Positions 27,905 to 35,733 of a stretch of DNA of 64,000 nucleotides are shown here, piece after piece (positions within the stretch are counted from its first letter, which is position 1; the number at the start of each line of letters is the position of its first letter). Made by a program: the position numbers and the translations under genes. The stretch covers positions 21,364 to 85,363 of the forward strand of contig JARLJF010000097.1 in the NCBI GenBank assembly GCA_031291335.1, read 5' to 3'. This DNA is from Pandoraea sp. (lineage in GTDB: Bacteria > Pseudomonadota > Gammaproteobacteria > Burkholderiales > Burkholderiaceae). The notes under the pieces were generated by a model, which saw only the letters and a program-made list of their open reading frames with translations, did no database searches and was not told where the DNA came from.

Positions 27905-28285
27905 ATGACGCTGCACATGCTTATCCCTACGTTGTTCGATCGCGCCCGCGCTCGCCTCACACCGGCGTCGAGCCCATTGAACCCCGTCACCTCGTCGGCC
28001 GACGCCCTTGCCTCGCCGCAGTACCGGCTCGTGGTGCTCACGCTCGCGTCGAAAGCGGACGCCATCGACGCCAAGGTGCGCCACGCCCTCCGCTCGCAAA
28101 AGCTCATGCCCGAGTCGGCCGCCCGTCTCGAACGCTCGGGGGGCTACCTGCTGGAACTCGACTACGTGCTGCGATGCGATCGTAGCCGTCGCGCGGCACT
28201 CGTCCACCTTGTTTCGACATTGGGCGACACGCCCGGCGTTCGGGCTATCCGCTGGGAGACGGCGCCGAACCTGGCGGTCCGCTGA
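27905..28285 (+). CDS. Small protein resembling the MgtC C-terminal ACT-like domain
   Basis: A 126-residue soluble protein with no signal peptide or membrane segment. Residues about 37-122 (YRLVVLTLASKADAIDAKVR ... ending PGVRAIRWETAP) follow the beta-alpha-beta pattern and the terminal PGVxAxxW motif of the ACT-like C-terminal domain of MgtC/SapB proteins. The membrane half of MgtC is absent here and upstream. TTCAGGAGGACACC gives a strong Shine-Dalgarno and supports a real gene. Full-length MgtC acts in Mg2+ starvation and intramacrophage survival, and inhibits F-ATPase; a detached C-domain could be regulatory. The homology call rests on pattern recognition only. Confidence 0.55.
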   Translation: MTLHMLIPTLFDRARARLTPASSPLNPVTSSADALASPQYRLVVLTLASKADAIDAKVRHALRSQKLMPESAARLERSGGYLLELDYVLRCDRSRRAALVHLVSTLGDTPGVRAIRWETAPNLAVR

Positions 28286-28425
28286 GGCCGCGCCAGCACA
28301 CCACCCATCCGCAATCCATAACGCTTTCGGCCCGGCCGGTGCGCACGCTCACGCGTCAGTGCCGGCCGGGCCGACGCATTTCCACCTCCGCAATCCCTCC
28401 TTTCGCCTCAGCACCCACCCAAACC

Positions 28426-28441
28426 TGTACGTTCACGTACA
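28426..28441. promoter_or_regulatory. Palindromic operator-like site before MerR gene
   Basis: TGTACGTTCACGTACA is a perfect 7-bp inverted repeat around a 2-nt centre, 45 bp upstream of the MerR start. The ACGT-NN-ACGT core is like sites of LiuR-type MerR regulators. Autoregulation by the MerR protein is inferred. Confidence 0.6.
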
Positions 28442-28485
28442 CGTTGTGCTAACATTTCGCTCATCTTCTGATCGGAGGCAAGCAC

Positions 28486-29007
28486 ATGCCCGCAGATCTC
28501 GCACCCCCGACATCCACGGAAACCCCGTCCGATGACGCTCACCTGTTGACCGTCGGCCAAGCCGCCACAGCGCTTGGCGTGACGGCTCGCACGCTGAAGT
28601 ACTACGAGGAACTGAACCTCGTCGTGCCGGCCCGCAGCAGCGGACGCTATCGCATGTACACCGAGGCGGATCTGGCAACGTTCGGCCGCATTCTGCGCAT
28701 GCGCTCGCTTGGCTTTTCGATCGCTGCGATCACGGAAATGCTCAAGCGCCCAATGCGCCTAGTCGAATCCGGCAAATCGCGCATGAACGAGGAAGACCTG
28801 CAAGTCGTTCGCAACGCCCTGCATTCGCAGCTTGAGACGTTGCGCGAGCGGACGGCGCAAGTCCGACGCGAATTGCGGGAAGCCGAAAAGCTTGAAGCGC
28901 AGATCACGCACGACCTGCAGTACATCGAACAGCGTCTTGACGGCGTGCCAGCCGACGAATTGCTGGCCGAGCGCGCAGCAAGACTCCGCAAGCATTCATC
29001 TCCATAA
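28486..29007 (+). CDS. MerR family transcriptional regulator
   Basis: Activator/repressor of 173 residues. The N-terminal winged helix (about 19-87) reads LLTVGQAATALGVTARTLKYYEELNLVVPARSSG and RYRMYTEADLATFGRILRMRSLGFS. A long coiled-coil dimerisation helix spans about 105-150. There is no Cys cluster like that of metal-sensing MerR proteins, so an organic ligand or a metabolic signal is more likely. ATCGGAGGCAAGC precedes the ATG. A palindrome sits just upstream, and the MFS permease gene 57 bp downstream on the same strand is the likely target. Confidence 0.9.
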   Translation: MPADLAPPTSTETPSDDAHLLTVGQAATALGVTARTLKYYEELNLVVPARSSGRYRMYTEADLATFGRILRMRSLGFSIAAITEMLKRPMRLVESGKSRMNEEDLQVVRNALHSQLETLRERTAQVRRELREAEKLEAQITHDLQYIEQRLDGVPADELLAERAARLRKHSSP

Positions 29008-29064
29008 CGCCACGTCCCCTACGCCACCCACGCCCGCCAGCGCATCTCGTCCTCGTCGCTCGTC

Positions 29065-30642
29065 ATGACATCAGCCGCCTCACCGACCGGTTCTACTGCA
29101 TCGCCACCATCCGACCCGTTACGGCCGATGCGTGTCGAGGCGTACCGTTACGCGCTTGGTCTGATCCCGGGGCTCGAGTTCTTCGAGAATGCATTGCTCG
29201 TCTACTTTGCCGTCTATGTCTCTGGCGGTGTCGACGCCTCGCCCAAAGAATTCGTGTGGATGACGACCGCGTACGGCATCGCGTCGGTCCTCGCCATCCT
29301 CAAGCAGCAGTGGTTTGTCGAGCGCATCGGCTATCGCCGCTATCTGACGGCGTCGTTGTTGCTCTACGCGTGCGGCGCCGTGCTCGCGGGCACGAGTGAG
29401 AGCGTGACACAACTCGTCATCGCCCGGGCATGTCAGGGCTTTTGCGCCGGAAGCTGGATGAGTTCGTGCCGCATTCTCGCGCAGGTGAGCGTACCGGTGG
29501 AGCGTCGCGGCAAGACGGTGCAGACGTTCGCCCTTCTGCTGTTCACCGGCTCGGCCGCCGCCCCGCTCATTGGCGGGTTGCTCGTCTCCGAATACACATG
29601 GCGCACGCTGTTCCTGTGCACCGCGCCGCCCGCCGTGCTGCTCGCGGGGCTGGCCTGGTTCTCGGTACCTGACGTTGGGCGCCTGCGCGAGCGCGTCACC
29701 GGTGGCAGTTACCCATTCGCCCCTTTCATGGCCTTCGCGCTGGCAATGGGGGCGTTTCAGGTCGTGCTTCAGGAAATGCGCTACTCGCTGTGGCTGCAAA
29801 CACCGTGGTTGCCACTGCTCACGGTCGCCGGTGTGGGCGCGCTCGTGTGGTTCGGCTATCACCAGTGGCAGCATCCGACACCGTTCATCCGCCTGCAATC
29901 GCTGCGCCGACGCGAGTTTCAGGTCGGACTGGTGCTGTACGCCGCTTATTACTATCTGGCGAACACGCAAAGTTATCTGATGCCGCGCATGCTCGAGCAA
30001 GGGCTGGGGTTCACGGTCGAGCGCACCGGCCAATTGCTCGGCTACTCGGCGCTGCTCACCGTGTTCCTGCTGCTGGCTTACTTCCGCGTCGCCAAATACA
30101 TTACGCACAAGAAGTTGCTGATCGTGAGCGGGTTCGTGATGACGATCGCCACCAGCTTGTGGCTCGGCGCCATGCCGCCCGACGCCGGTCAGTCGCAGCT
30201 CTACGGCGTGCTGGCGCTCAAGGCCGTGTTCGGCATCTTCACCGTGCTGCCCGTCGCCAACCTGACATTCCGCACCTTCGATCACGAGAGCTTCGTGCAC
30301 GGCTATCGGCTGAAGAACATTCTGCGCCAGGTCTCCGGCTCGTTTGCCGTGTCGACCATCGTGGCGTTCGATCAGCATCGAGAGGCGCTGCATCGCACTC
30401 GCCTGACGGAAGTGGCCAATCCATTCAATCCGGTCTTCACACAGACGCTCGACACCCTCGCCAATGCGCTCACGCACGCCGGCGTCGCCGCCTCGCAGGC
30501 CCATGGCGCCGCCCTCGCCCAAATTGCCCAGATGATTCAGCGGCAGGCGTCGTTCCTGTCGTTCATCGACGGCTTTCACTTCATTGCGATCGTTGCCCTG
30601 TGCGGCGCAATCTTTGCGGCAATTCAAAAGCAGCTAAATTAG
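29065..30642 (+). CDS. MFS drug/metabolite exporter
   Basis: Inner-membrane secondary transporter of 525 residues with about 14 hydrophobic segments, in keeping with the DHA2 group. Motifs visible: VERIGYRRYLTASLLLYACG (loop 2-3 region), ARACQGFCAGSWMSSCRIL (helix 4/5) and GSAAAPLIGGLLVSEYTWRTLF, the motif C of exporters. The C-terminal part has a hydrophilic loop of about 60 residues (FDQHREALHRTRLTEVANPF) before the last helix. It follows a MerR gene, so it may be induced by its own substrate. Substrate unknown. Confidence 0.88.
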   Translation: MTSAASPTGSTASPPSDPLRPMRVEAYRYALGLIPGLEFFENALLVYFAVYVSGGVDASPKEFVWMTTAYGIASVLAILKQQWFVERIGYRRYLTASLLLYACGAVLAGTSESVTQLVIARACQGFCAGSWMSSCRILAQVSVPVERRGKTVQTFALLLFTGSAAAPLIGGLLVSEYTWRTLFLCTAPPAVLLAGLAWFSVPDVGRLRERVTGGSYPFAPFMAFALAMGAFQVVLQEMRYSLWLQTPWLPLLTVAGVGALVWFGYHQWQHPTPFIRLQSLRRREFQVGLVLYAAYYYLANTQSYLMPRMLEQGLGFTVERTGQLLGYSALLTVFLLLAYFRVAKYITHKKLLIVSGFVMTIATSLWLGAMPPDAGQSQLYGVLALKAVFGIFTVLPVANLTFRTFDHESFVHGYRLKNILRQVSGSFAVSTIVAFDQHREALHRTRLTEVANPFNPVFTQTLDTLANALTHAGVAASQAHGAALAQIAQMIQRQASFLSFIDGFHFIAIVALCGAIFAAIQKQLN

Positions 30643-30717
30643 AATCGATGCGCCACTGGTGCACGAATGCGCTGCGCGATCCGTCGCTGCGGCGCTCAAT
30701 TTCCGGCTACGTTCGTC

Positions 30718-31527
30718 ATGCTCAAAACCCTGCTTGCCCGCCTCCGGCTCGCGCCCCCGCGCCCGGACATCGACGATGCCCTGTGGCATGAGGTCGTGAA
30801 CGCCCTGCCATTCCTCACGCACCGCAGCCCGTCCGACCTGGACAAGCTCCGCGAACTCGCGACCGACTTTCTGGCCAGCAAGCATTTTTCGACCGCACAC
30901 GATCTGCCGTTGACCGAAGCCATGTGCGTCTCGGTGGCCGCGCAGGCCTGCCTGCCGATTCTCAACCTGCCGAGCGCGCTCTATCGCGGATGGACAGGCA
31001 TCGTGCTGTACCCCGGCGAATTCCTGATCCGCAAGACCGTGCAGGACGAGGCAGGCGTGGTGCACGACGTCGAACAGGAAGCGAGTGGCGAAGCCTGGGA
31101 AGGCGGCCCCGTGGTGCTGTCGTGGCAAGACGTGCAGGCGAGCGACGTGCTGGCGTACAACGTCGTGATTCACGAATTCGTCCACAAGCTGGACATGGAA
31201 GGCGGCGATGCGGACGGCGTGCCGCCGATGTTGCGGCGCCTGCACGGCGACCTGACGCCCGAGGTCTGGTGCGACGTCTTTGACCCGGCGTACGAGGAGT
31301 TCTGCCACCACGTGGCCAATGTCCCCGACGCCCGCTGGGACGCCTTTGCCTCGACATCGCTGCTCGACCCCTATGCCACCGAGCACGAGTCGGAGTTTTT
31401 CGCCGTATGCGCCGAGGCGTTCTTTGTCGCCCCGGAGGCCTTTCGCGACGAGTATCCGGCCCTGTACACGCTGTTTTCCCGTTATTTCCTGCAAGATCCG
31501 GCCACGGCGTCCGGCAGGGACAACTGA
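30718..31527 (+). CDS. mtfA: MtfA-like zinc metallopeptidase (M90)
   Basis: Soluble metal-dependent peptidase of 269 residues. HEFVHKLD gives the HExxH zinc motif (His near 152 and 156). AEAFF around residue 230 in ESEFFAVCAEAFFVAPEAF supplies the third ligand region. The order WTGIVLYPGEFL and SWQDVQASDVLAYNVVIHEF is typical. E. coli MtfA (265 residues) binds the repressor Mlc and modulates glucose PTS expression; here a general peptidase role is all that can be stated. The ATG giving MLKTLLARLRL was chosen over one 17 codons upstream. Confidence 0.88.
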   Translation: MLKTLLARLRLAPPRPDIDDALWHEVVNALPFLTHRSPSDLDKLRELATDFLASKHFSTAHDLPLTEAMCVSVAAQACLPILNLPSALYRGWTGIVLYPGEFLIRKTVQDEAGVVHDVEQEASGEAWEGGPVVLSWQDVQASDVLAYNVVIHEFVHKLDMEGGDADGVPPMLRRLHGDLTPEVWCDVFDPAYEEFCHHVANVPDARWDAFASTSLLDPYATEHESEFFAVCAEAFFVAPEAFRDEYPALYTLFSRYFLQDPATASGRDN

Positions 31528-31574
31528 GCCAGCGCCCGTACGCCGGCCGCCCTGGCCGCAACCCTATGAAAACT

Positions 31575-31604
31575 TTGCGAAAGTCGCTGTTTTCATGGCA
31601 TAAT
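31575..31604 (+). promoter_or_regulatory. Sigma-70 promoter of rpmE2
   Basis: TTGCGA and CATAAT separated by 18 nt, about 150 nt before the rpmE2 start codon. It leaves a long 5' leader that contains a bulged hairpin. Confidence 0.65.
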
Positions 31605-31632
31605 GCGCGTTTTACTCACCCGGAAAGTGGTT

Positions 31633-31665
31633 GACGCCATCCAGTCACATGACAGTGACGGCGTT
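31633..31665 (+). ncRNA. Bulged hairpin in rpmE2 leader
   Basis: Lower stem ACGCC/GGCGT, a 5-nt 5' bulge (ATCCA), upper stem GTCAC/GTGAC and a 6-nt loop. It lies between the promoter and rpmE2. Ribosomal protein leaders often bind the product; whether this one binds L31 is speculation. Confidence 0.4.
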
Positions 31666-31754
31666 AGCGGGCCAACGGGACGCCTTCTGGGGCAATCAAC
31701 CCAGGCGAACGTCCTCCCGCGCAGACTGGCTACCGACCTAACCCAAGGTACATC

Positions 31755-32021
31755 ATGAAAGAAGGCATCCACCCGGATTACCGCGAAGTCCTGTTCCGTG
31801 ACATGACGCCCGGCGTCGACTTCGAATTCGTTACCCGCTCGACGATCCACACCAAGGAAACCGCCGAGAAGGATGGCAAGACCTACCCGCTCGTGAAGAT
31901 CGAAACGTCGTCGGCTTCGCACAACTTCTACACCGGCGAACAGCGCATCATGGACACGGCTGGCCGTGTCGACAAGTTCCGTCAGAAGTTCGGCAACCGC
32001 GCCGGCGGCAAGATCGCCTAG
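31755..32021 (+). CDS. rpmE2: 50S ribosomal protein L31 type B
   Basis: Ribosomal protein of the 50S subunit, 88 residues. [34 protein letters not shown] and [24 protein letters not shown] are L31 type B signatures. The zinc-binding Cys set of type A L31 is missing, as expected for the zinc-independent paralogue, which in other bacteria replaces type A under zinc limitation. No zinc-uptake regulator site was identified upstream. It has its own promoter and a strong terminator after it. Confidence 0.96.
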   Translation: MKEGIHPDYREVLFRDMTPGVDFEFVTRSTIHTKETAEKDGKTYPLVKIETSSASHNFYTGEQRIMDTAGRVDKFRQKFGNRAGGKIA

Positions 32022-32124
32022 TTTCATCGGCGACGCGCCACGCAACGCGATGCGGGGCCCGGCAGATTCTGGCGGGCCAGCACATCAGGAGGAAGACTCC
32101 GGCGTTGTGGAAAGCATCGGAAAG

Positions 32125-32148
32125 GGGCAGCTCAGGCTGCCCTTTTTT
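32125..32148 (+). terminator. Terminator after rpmE2
   Basis: A 7-bp stem GGGCAGC/GCTGCCC with a TCAG loop and six T residues. The rest of the 306-bp gap before the next gene shows nothing recognisable. Confidence 0.9.
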
Positions 32149-32327
32149 GTTGGGTCTGACCTGCGCCACCGCAGCGGTTACTGTCATACTGTCGGCTTTT
32201 CCGGTTTCCCCGAGTTTTCCCTTAGCGTTACCCCGAGTTTCGCCTCAGGTTTCACCCTCGAGCCAGTTCCGGCTCGCTCTCTGAGTCTTCCCGATCCGGC
32301 TTTCATGCCGGTCTTGTCGTCCGGCCT

Positions 32328-34058
32328 ATGAAACGAGTTCGCATCACCGCCTCCGCCACCAGCGCGCTACCGCGTTCGCTGCTGATCGCCATTTGTGTCA
32401 TCTATGTGCTGGCGGGGTTGTTCGGTCGCGATCCGTGGAAGAACGAAGATGCTGCCGGTTTCGGCGTCATGTGGACGATGGCGCACGGTCAGTTGTCTGA
32501 TTGGTTGCTGCCGAACATCGCCGGCAAGCCTATCTACGACAGTGGTCCGCTCGTCTCGTGGCTCGGTGCGCTCGCCATTCGCGCTTTCTCCTGGCTCGAC
32601 GCGCCCGACGCCGCACGCATCGTCACCGGCCTTTGCTTTTACATCACCTGCACGTTCATCTGGTACGGCACCTATCTGCTTGGCCGCCGCCCGGAAGTAC
32701 AACCGTTCAAATACGCCTTCGGTGGTGAACCGGAACCGCGCGACTATGGCCGCACGCTCGCCGACGGCGCACTGCTGATTCTGCTCGCCTGCTTTGGGCT
32801 GGCCGAACGCGGACACGAAACGACCTCCGCCGTCGGACAGCTCACGCTCATCTCGATGGCCATTTACGGCCTCGTACGCAGCCTCGACAAGCCGCGCCAG
32901 GGCGCCGTGTGGTTCGGCCTTGCGCTTGGCGGCATGGCGCTCGCGTCGTCGCCGCTGATGACGCTCTCGCTCTGGATCGCCGGCATTGCCACGGCCATCG
33001 TGTGCCGCGCCCTGCCGTTGCGGATGCTGCTGCTGATCTCCACACCGATCGCGCTGCTCATCGCTTGCACGTGGCCGCTCGCCGCACTCAAGTTTGCCGA
33101 TGGCGCCCGCCGCTGGCTCGGCGAGTGGGCGGATATCGGCGTAGACGCATTCAGTGGCCCGACGCTCGACTCGCTCGGCTACATCGCCAAGAACCTGGCG
33201 TTGTTCGCCTGGCCAGCCTGGCCGCTTGCCGCGTGGTCGCTGTACTCGTGGCGCGGCATGCGACGTGCACCGCACATTGCGATCGCCCTGGCCTTTACCA
33301 TCGCGATTCTCGTGCTGATCGTGCTGCAAGCGCATCAGGGCAACCAGCTCTTCATGCTCGCCCTGCCCCCGCTGTCGATCATCGCCGCATTCGGCCTGCC
33401 CACGCTCAAGCGCGGCACAGTCAACGCCATCGACTGGTTCGCCGTGCTGTCATTTACCGTGCTGGCCGGCTTCGTCTGGATCGTCTGGCTGGCAGGCGTT
33501 ACGGGCTTTCCGGCACAGATAGCGCGCAACCTGCGCCGCTTGGTGCCGGGCTTCGCCCCTGAATTCAGTTGGATTACGCTCTTCAGCGCCCTGCTCGTGA
33601 CCGGCGCCTGGGTCGCGTTAGTGGCATGGCGTGTGTCGCGCAGCCCGAAGGTGCTGTGGCGCAGCGTGGTGCTATCGTCCGGTGGCACCACCCTCATGTG
33701 GGTGCTGCTCATGACGCTCTGGCTGCCGGTCGTGAACTACGGCAGAACGTACCGCGACGTGGCCGCGCAGATCGCCGCGCATCTGCCGGCCGATTACACC
33801 TGCATCCGCACCGCGCGCGTGGGTGACGCTCAACTCGCCTCGTTCGCCTACTTCGGCAAGATGCGCTTCGGCTCGGCCAGCGACGATTGCGATGTGCTGC
33901 TGCGTCAGGACTCGCAGGACTACAGCGAACCGCTCTCGCTCGCGCCATATGAATGGCGTCAGCTTTGGGAAGGCCGCCGGGCGGCGGACCGTGACGAGCG
34001 CTTCCGCCTCTACGTGTTGCAAGAGCGTCCGTGGCGCCGAGCCGCTCGTCCGCGCTAA
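32328..34058 (+). CDS. ArnT-like membrane glycosyltransferase
   Basis: Multi-spanning membrane protein of 576 residues. About 11-12 hydrophobic helices are visible. The first periplasmic loop after helix 1 has DPWKNEDAAGFGVMWTMAHG, which resembles the acidic loop of GT83/GT39 transferases such as ArnT. A C-terminal soluble segment of about 100 residues follows the last helix (from VVNYGRTYRDVAAQIAAHLP). ArnT adds aminoarabinose to lipid A, but sequence alone does not identify the donor or acceptor. It is followed within 12 bp by a MATE gene, so the two are probably cotranscribed. Confidence 0.78.
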   Translation: MKRVRITASATSALPRSLLIAICVIYVLAGLFGRDPWKNEDAAGFGVMWTMAHGQLSDWLLPNIAGKPIYDSGPLVSWLGALAIRAFSWLDAPDAARIVTGLCFYITCTFIWYGTYLLGRRPEVQPFKYAFGGEPEPRDYGRTLADGALLILLACFGLAERGHETTSAVGQLTLISMAIYGLVRSLDKPRQGAVWFGLALGGMALASSPLMTLSLWIAGIATAIVCRALPLRMLLLISTPIALLIACTWPLAALKFADGARRWLGEWADIGVDAFSGPTLDSLGYIAKNLALFAWPAWPLAAWSLYSWRGMRRAPHIAIALAFTIAILVLIVLQAHQGNQLFMLALPPLSIIAAFGLPTLKRGTVNAIDWFAVLSFTVLAGFVWIVWLAGVTGFPAQIARNLRRLVPGFAPEFSWITLFSALLVTGAWVALVAWRVSRSPKVLWRSVVLSSGGTTLMWVLLMTLWLPVVNYGRTYRDVAAQIAAHLPADYTCIRTARVGDAQLASFAYFGKMRFGSASDDCDVLLRQDSQDYSEPLSLAPYEWRQLWEGRRAADRDERFRLYVLQERPWRRAARPR

Positions 34059-34070
34059 TCCGATAGCGCC

Positions 34071-35423
34071 ATGTGGCACGACATCAAACGCATTGCCGGG
34101 CTGGCCTGGCCGGTCCTGATCGGCCAGTTGGCTGTCATCGCCTTCGGGGTGATGGACACGGCGATGGTTGGCCGCGCGTCGGCGTTCGATCTCGCATCGC
34201 TCGCGCTCGGCGGGTCGATCTACATCACCGTGTATGTCGGCCTGATGGGGATCCTGGTCGCACTCTCTCCGATCGCCGCACAACTCTTCGGCGCAGGAGA
34301 GCGCAAAGCCATTGGCGAGGAAGTCCGTCAGGCATTCTGGCTCGCGCTGTTCCTCGCCGTGCCGGGCTTTCTGCTGTTATCGCATCCGCAGTTCATTCTG
34401 CAACTCTCCGAAGCGACGCCCGAACTCGAAGCACGCGCGAGCGCGTATCTTCAGATTCTCGCGTTCGGCCTGCCTGCCGCCCTGCTTTTCCGCGTGTACT
34501 CGTCGCTGTCCACCGCCGTGGCGCAGCCGCGCATCGTCATGATCATTCAGTTGACGGGACTCGCGCTGAAAGTGCCGCTGAATCTTGCGCTGATTTACGG
34601 TGTCGATCGACTGGGAATTCCGGCCCTCGGCAGTACGGGCTGCGCCATTGCCACGACCGCCATCAACTGGGTGTCATGCGCGCTGGGACTCACGCTGATG
34701 GCGCGTCACTCGACGCTGCGCGAGTTCGGCATCTTCTCCCGATTCTGCTGGCCGCAGTGGCAAGCCATTCGCGCGCTGCTCAAGCTCGGTGTGCCGATGG
34801 GGCTGAGCTATCTGATTGAAGTGACGGCGTATTCGTTCATGGCAATCTTCATTGCCCGCCTGGGCGATGTGACGCTCGCCGGCCATCAAATCGCCGCGAA
34901 CCTCGGCGCGCTCATGTACATGCTGCCGATGTCGATCGCCATTGCGACGGCGACGCTGACCGCACAGGCCATCGGCTCACGCGACTTCCAGTTGGCCCGC
35001 ATGGTCGGACGCCGGGGTGTCGAGTTTGCCGGCACGCTGGGACTGGTGCTGGCCGCCCTCATGTGGTTCTGCCGCCCTCTGATTCTGGCGGCCTATACGT
35101 CAGATCCGCAGGTCGCGATGGTCGCCACACCTTTACTCGCCATCGTCGCGTTCTACCATCTGTTCGACGCCTTGCAAGTGAACGCCGTTTTCGTGCTGCG
35201 CGCATGGAAGGTGGCGGTTGTGCCGACCATCATCTATGCGATCTCGCTCTGGGGCGTGGGCCTGGGAGGCGGATACGTGCTGGGCTTCAACGTCGGCGAC
35301 CTGTCACCTCCATGGCTCTATGGCGCGGCGGGCTTCTGGTTCGCCAATACGGCGAGCATCGCAATCGCCGCCGTGGGCCTGCTGCTCTATCTGCGCTGGG
35401 TGGTGCGGATCAAGGTGCAATAA
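34071..35423 (+). CDS. MATE family efflux transporter
   Basis: Cation-coupled multidrug exporter of 450 residues with 12 TM helices. The N-terminal half starts IAGLAWPVLIGQLAVIAFGVMDTAMVGR, and the second half repeats the fold at LLKLGVPMGLSYLIEVTAYSFMAIFIARLG. The pseudo-twofold repeat and GHQIAANLGALMYMLPMSIAIAT match the NorM group. It follows the ArnT-like gene by 12 bp and is followed by a 310-bp gap before the glucarate dehydratase gene. Substrate unknown. Confidence 0.92.
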   Translation: MWHDIKRIAGLAWPVLIGQLAVIAFGVMDTAMVGRASAFDLASLALGGSIYITVYVGLMGILVALSPIAAQLFGAGERKAIGEEVRQAFWLALFLAVPGFLLLSHPQFILQLSEATPELEARASAYLQILAFGLPAALLFRVYSSLSTAVAQPRIVMIIQLTGLALKVPLNLALIYGVDRLGIPALGSTGCAIATTAINWVSCALGLTLMARHSTLREFGIFSRFCWPQWQAIRALLKLGVPMGLSYLIEVTAYSFMAIFIARLGDVTLAGHQIAANLGALMYMLPMSIAIATATLTAQAIGSRDFQLARMVGRRGVEFAGTLGLVLAALMWFCRPLILAAYTSDPQVAMVATPLLAIVAFYHLFDALQVNAVFVLRAWKVAVVPTIIYAISLWGVGLGGGYVLGFNVGDLSPPWLYGAAGFWFANTASIAIAAVGLLLYLRWVVRIKVQ

Positions 35424-35523
35424 CGCGACTGGCCACGTAGCCAGCAACGTCAGTGGCTGGCCGTGGCGGTGGCTGGCTGGGGCGGTGGCTTCGCGCCACC
35501 CTTGAGCGACATGTCGACACCAC

Positions 35524-35536
35524 GTTGTACGACAAC
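35524..35536. promoter_or_regulatory. Operator-like palindrome upstream of glucarate dehydratase (distal)
   Basis: GTTGTACGACAAC: 5-bp arms around ACG. It has the GT-NNN-AC core of FadR-type GntR operators. It lies about 200 bp before the gudD start. Confidence 0.5.
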
Positions 35537-35660
35537 CATGCAACAATCAGAGCGAACGCTACGCTCCGACGGAACACCACCCTCGAACCCATAAATTGCA
35601 GTCTTCTGGCTGAAAACGGGTATACCCGCAAAGGCATTCGGCGGAACTTTCCTTAGAATG

Positions 35661-35678
35661 TTGTCTGACGACATACAA
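35661..35678. promoter_or_regulatory. Operator-like palindrome upstream of glucarate dehydratase (proximal)
   Basis: TTGTCTGACGACATACAA contains TGTC/GACA arms and the core GTCTGAC, the GT-NNN-AC form of FadR-type GntR sites. It immediately follows a TAGAAT that could be a -10 box, so a bound repressor would block transcription. No GntR gene is in the window. Confidence 0.5.
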
Positions 35679-35733
35679 CGAGGGTGTATGTCACGCGACT
35701 CCATTCCTCTTGCTCCGATCTACGTCCACCGCC

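Noticed and set aside
29119..30627. 502-codon open frame on the minus strand
   Set aside because: Antisense of the MFS gene; low-complexity Gln/His/Arg translation.
31755..32021. First thought to be elongation factor P (short frame after mtfA)
   Set aside because: The length of 88 and the sequence [20 protein letters not shown] are those of L31 type B.
35458..35656. Small frame between the MATE and glucarate dehydratase genes
   Set aside because: No Shine-Dalgarno, Arg-rich composition, and it overlaps the putative operators.
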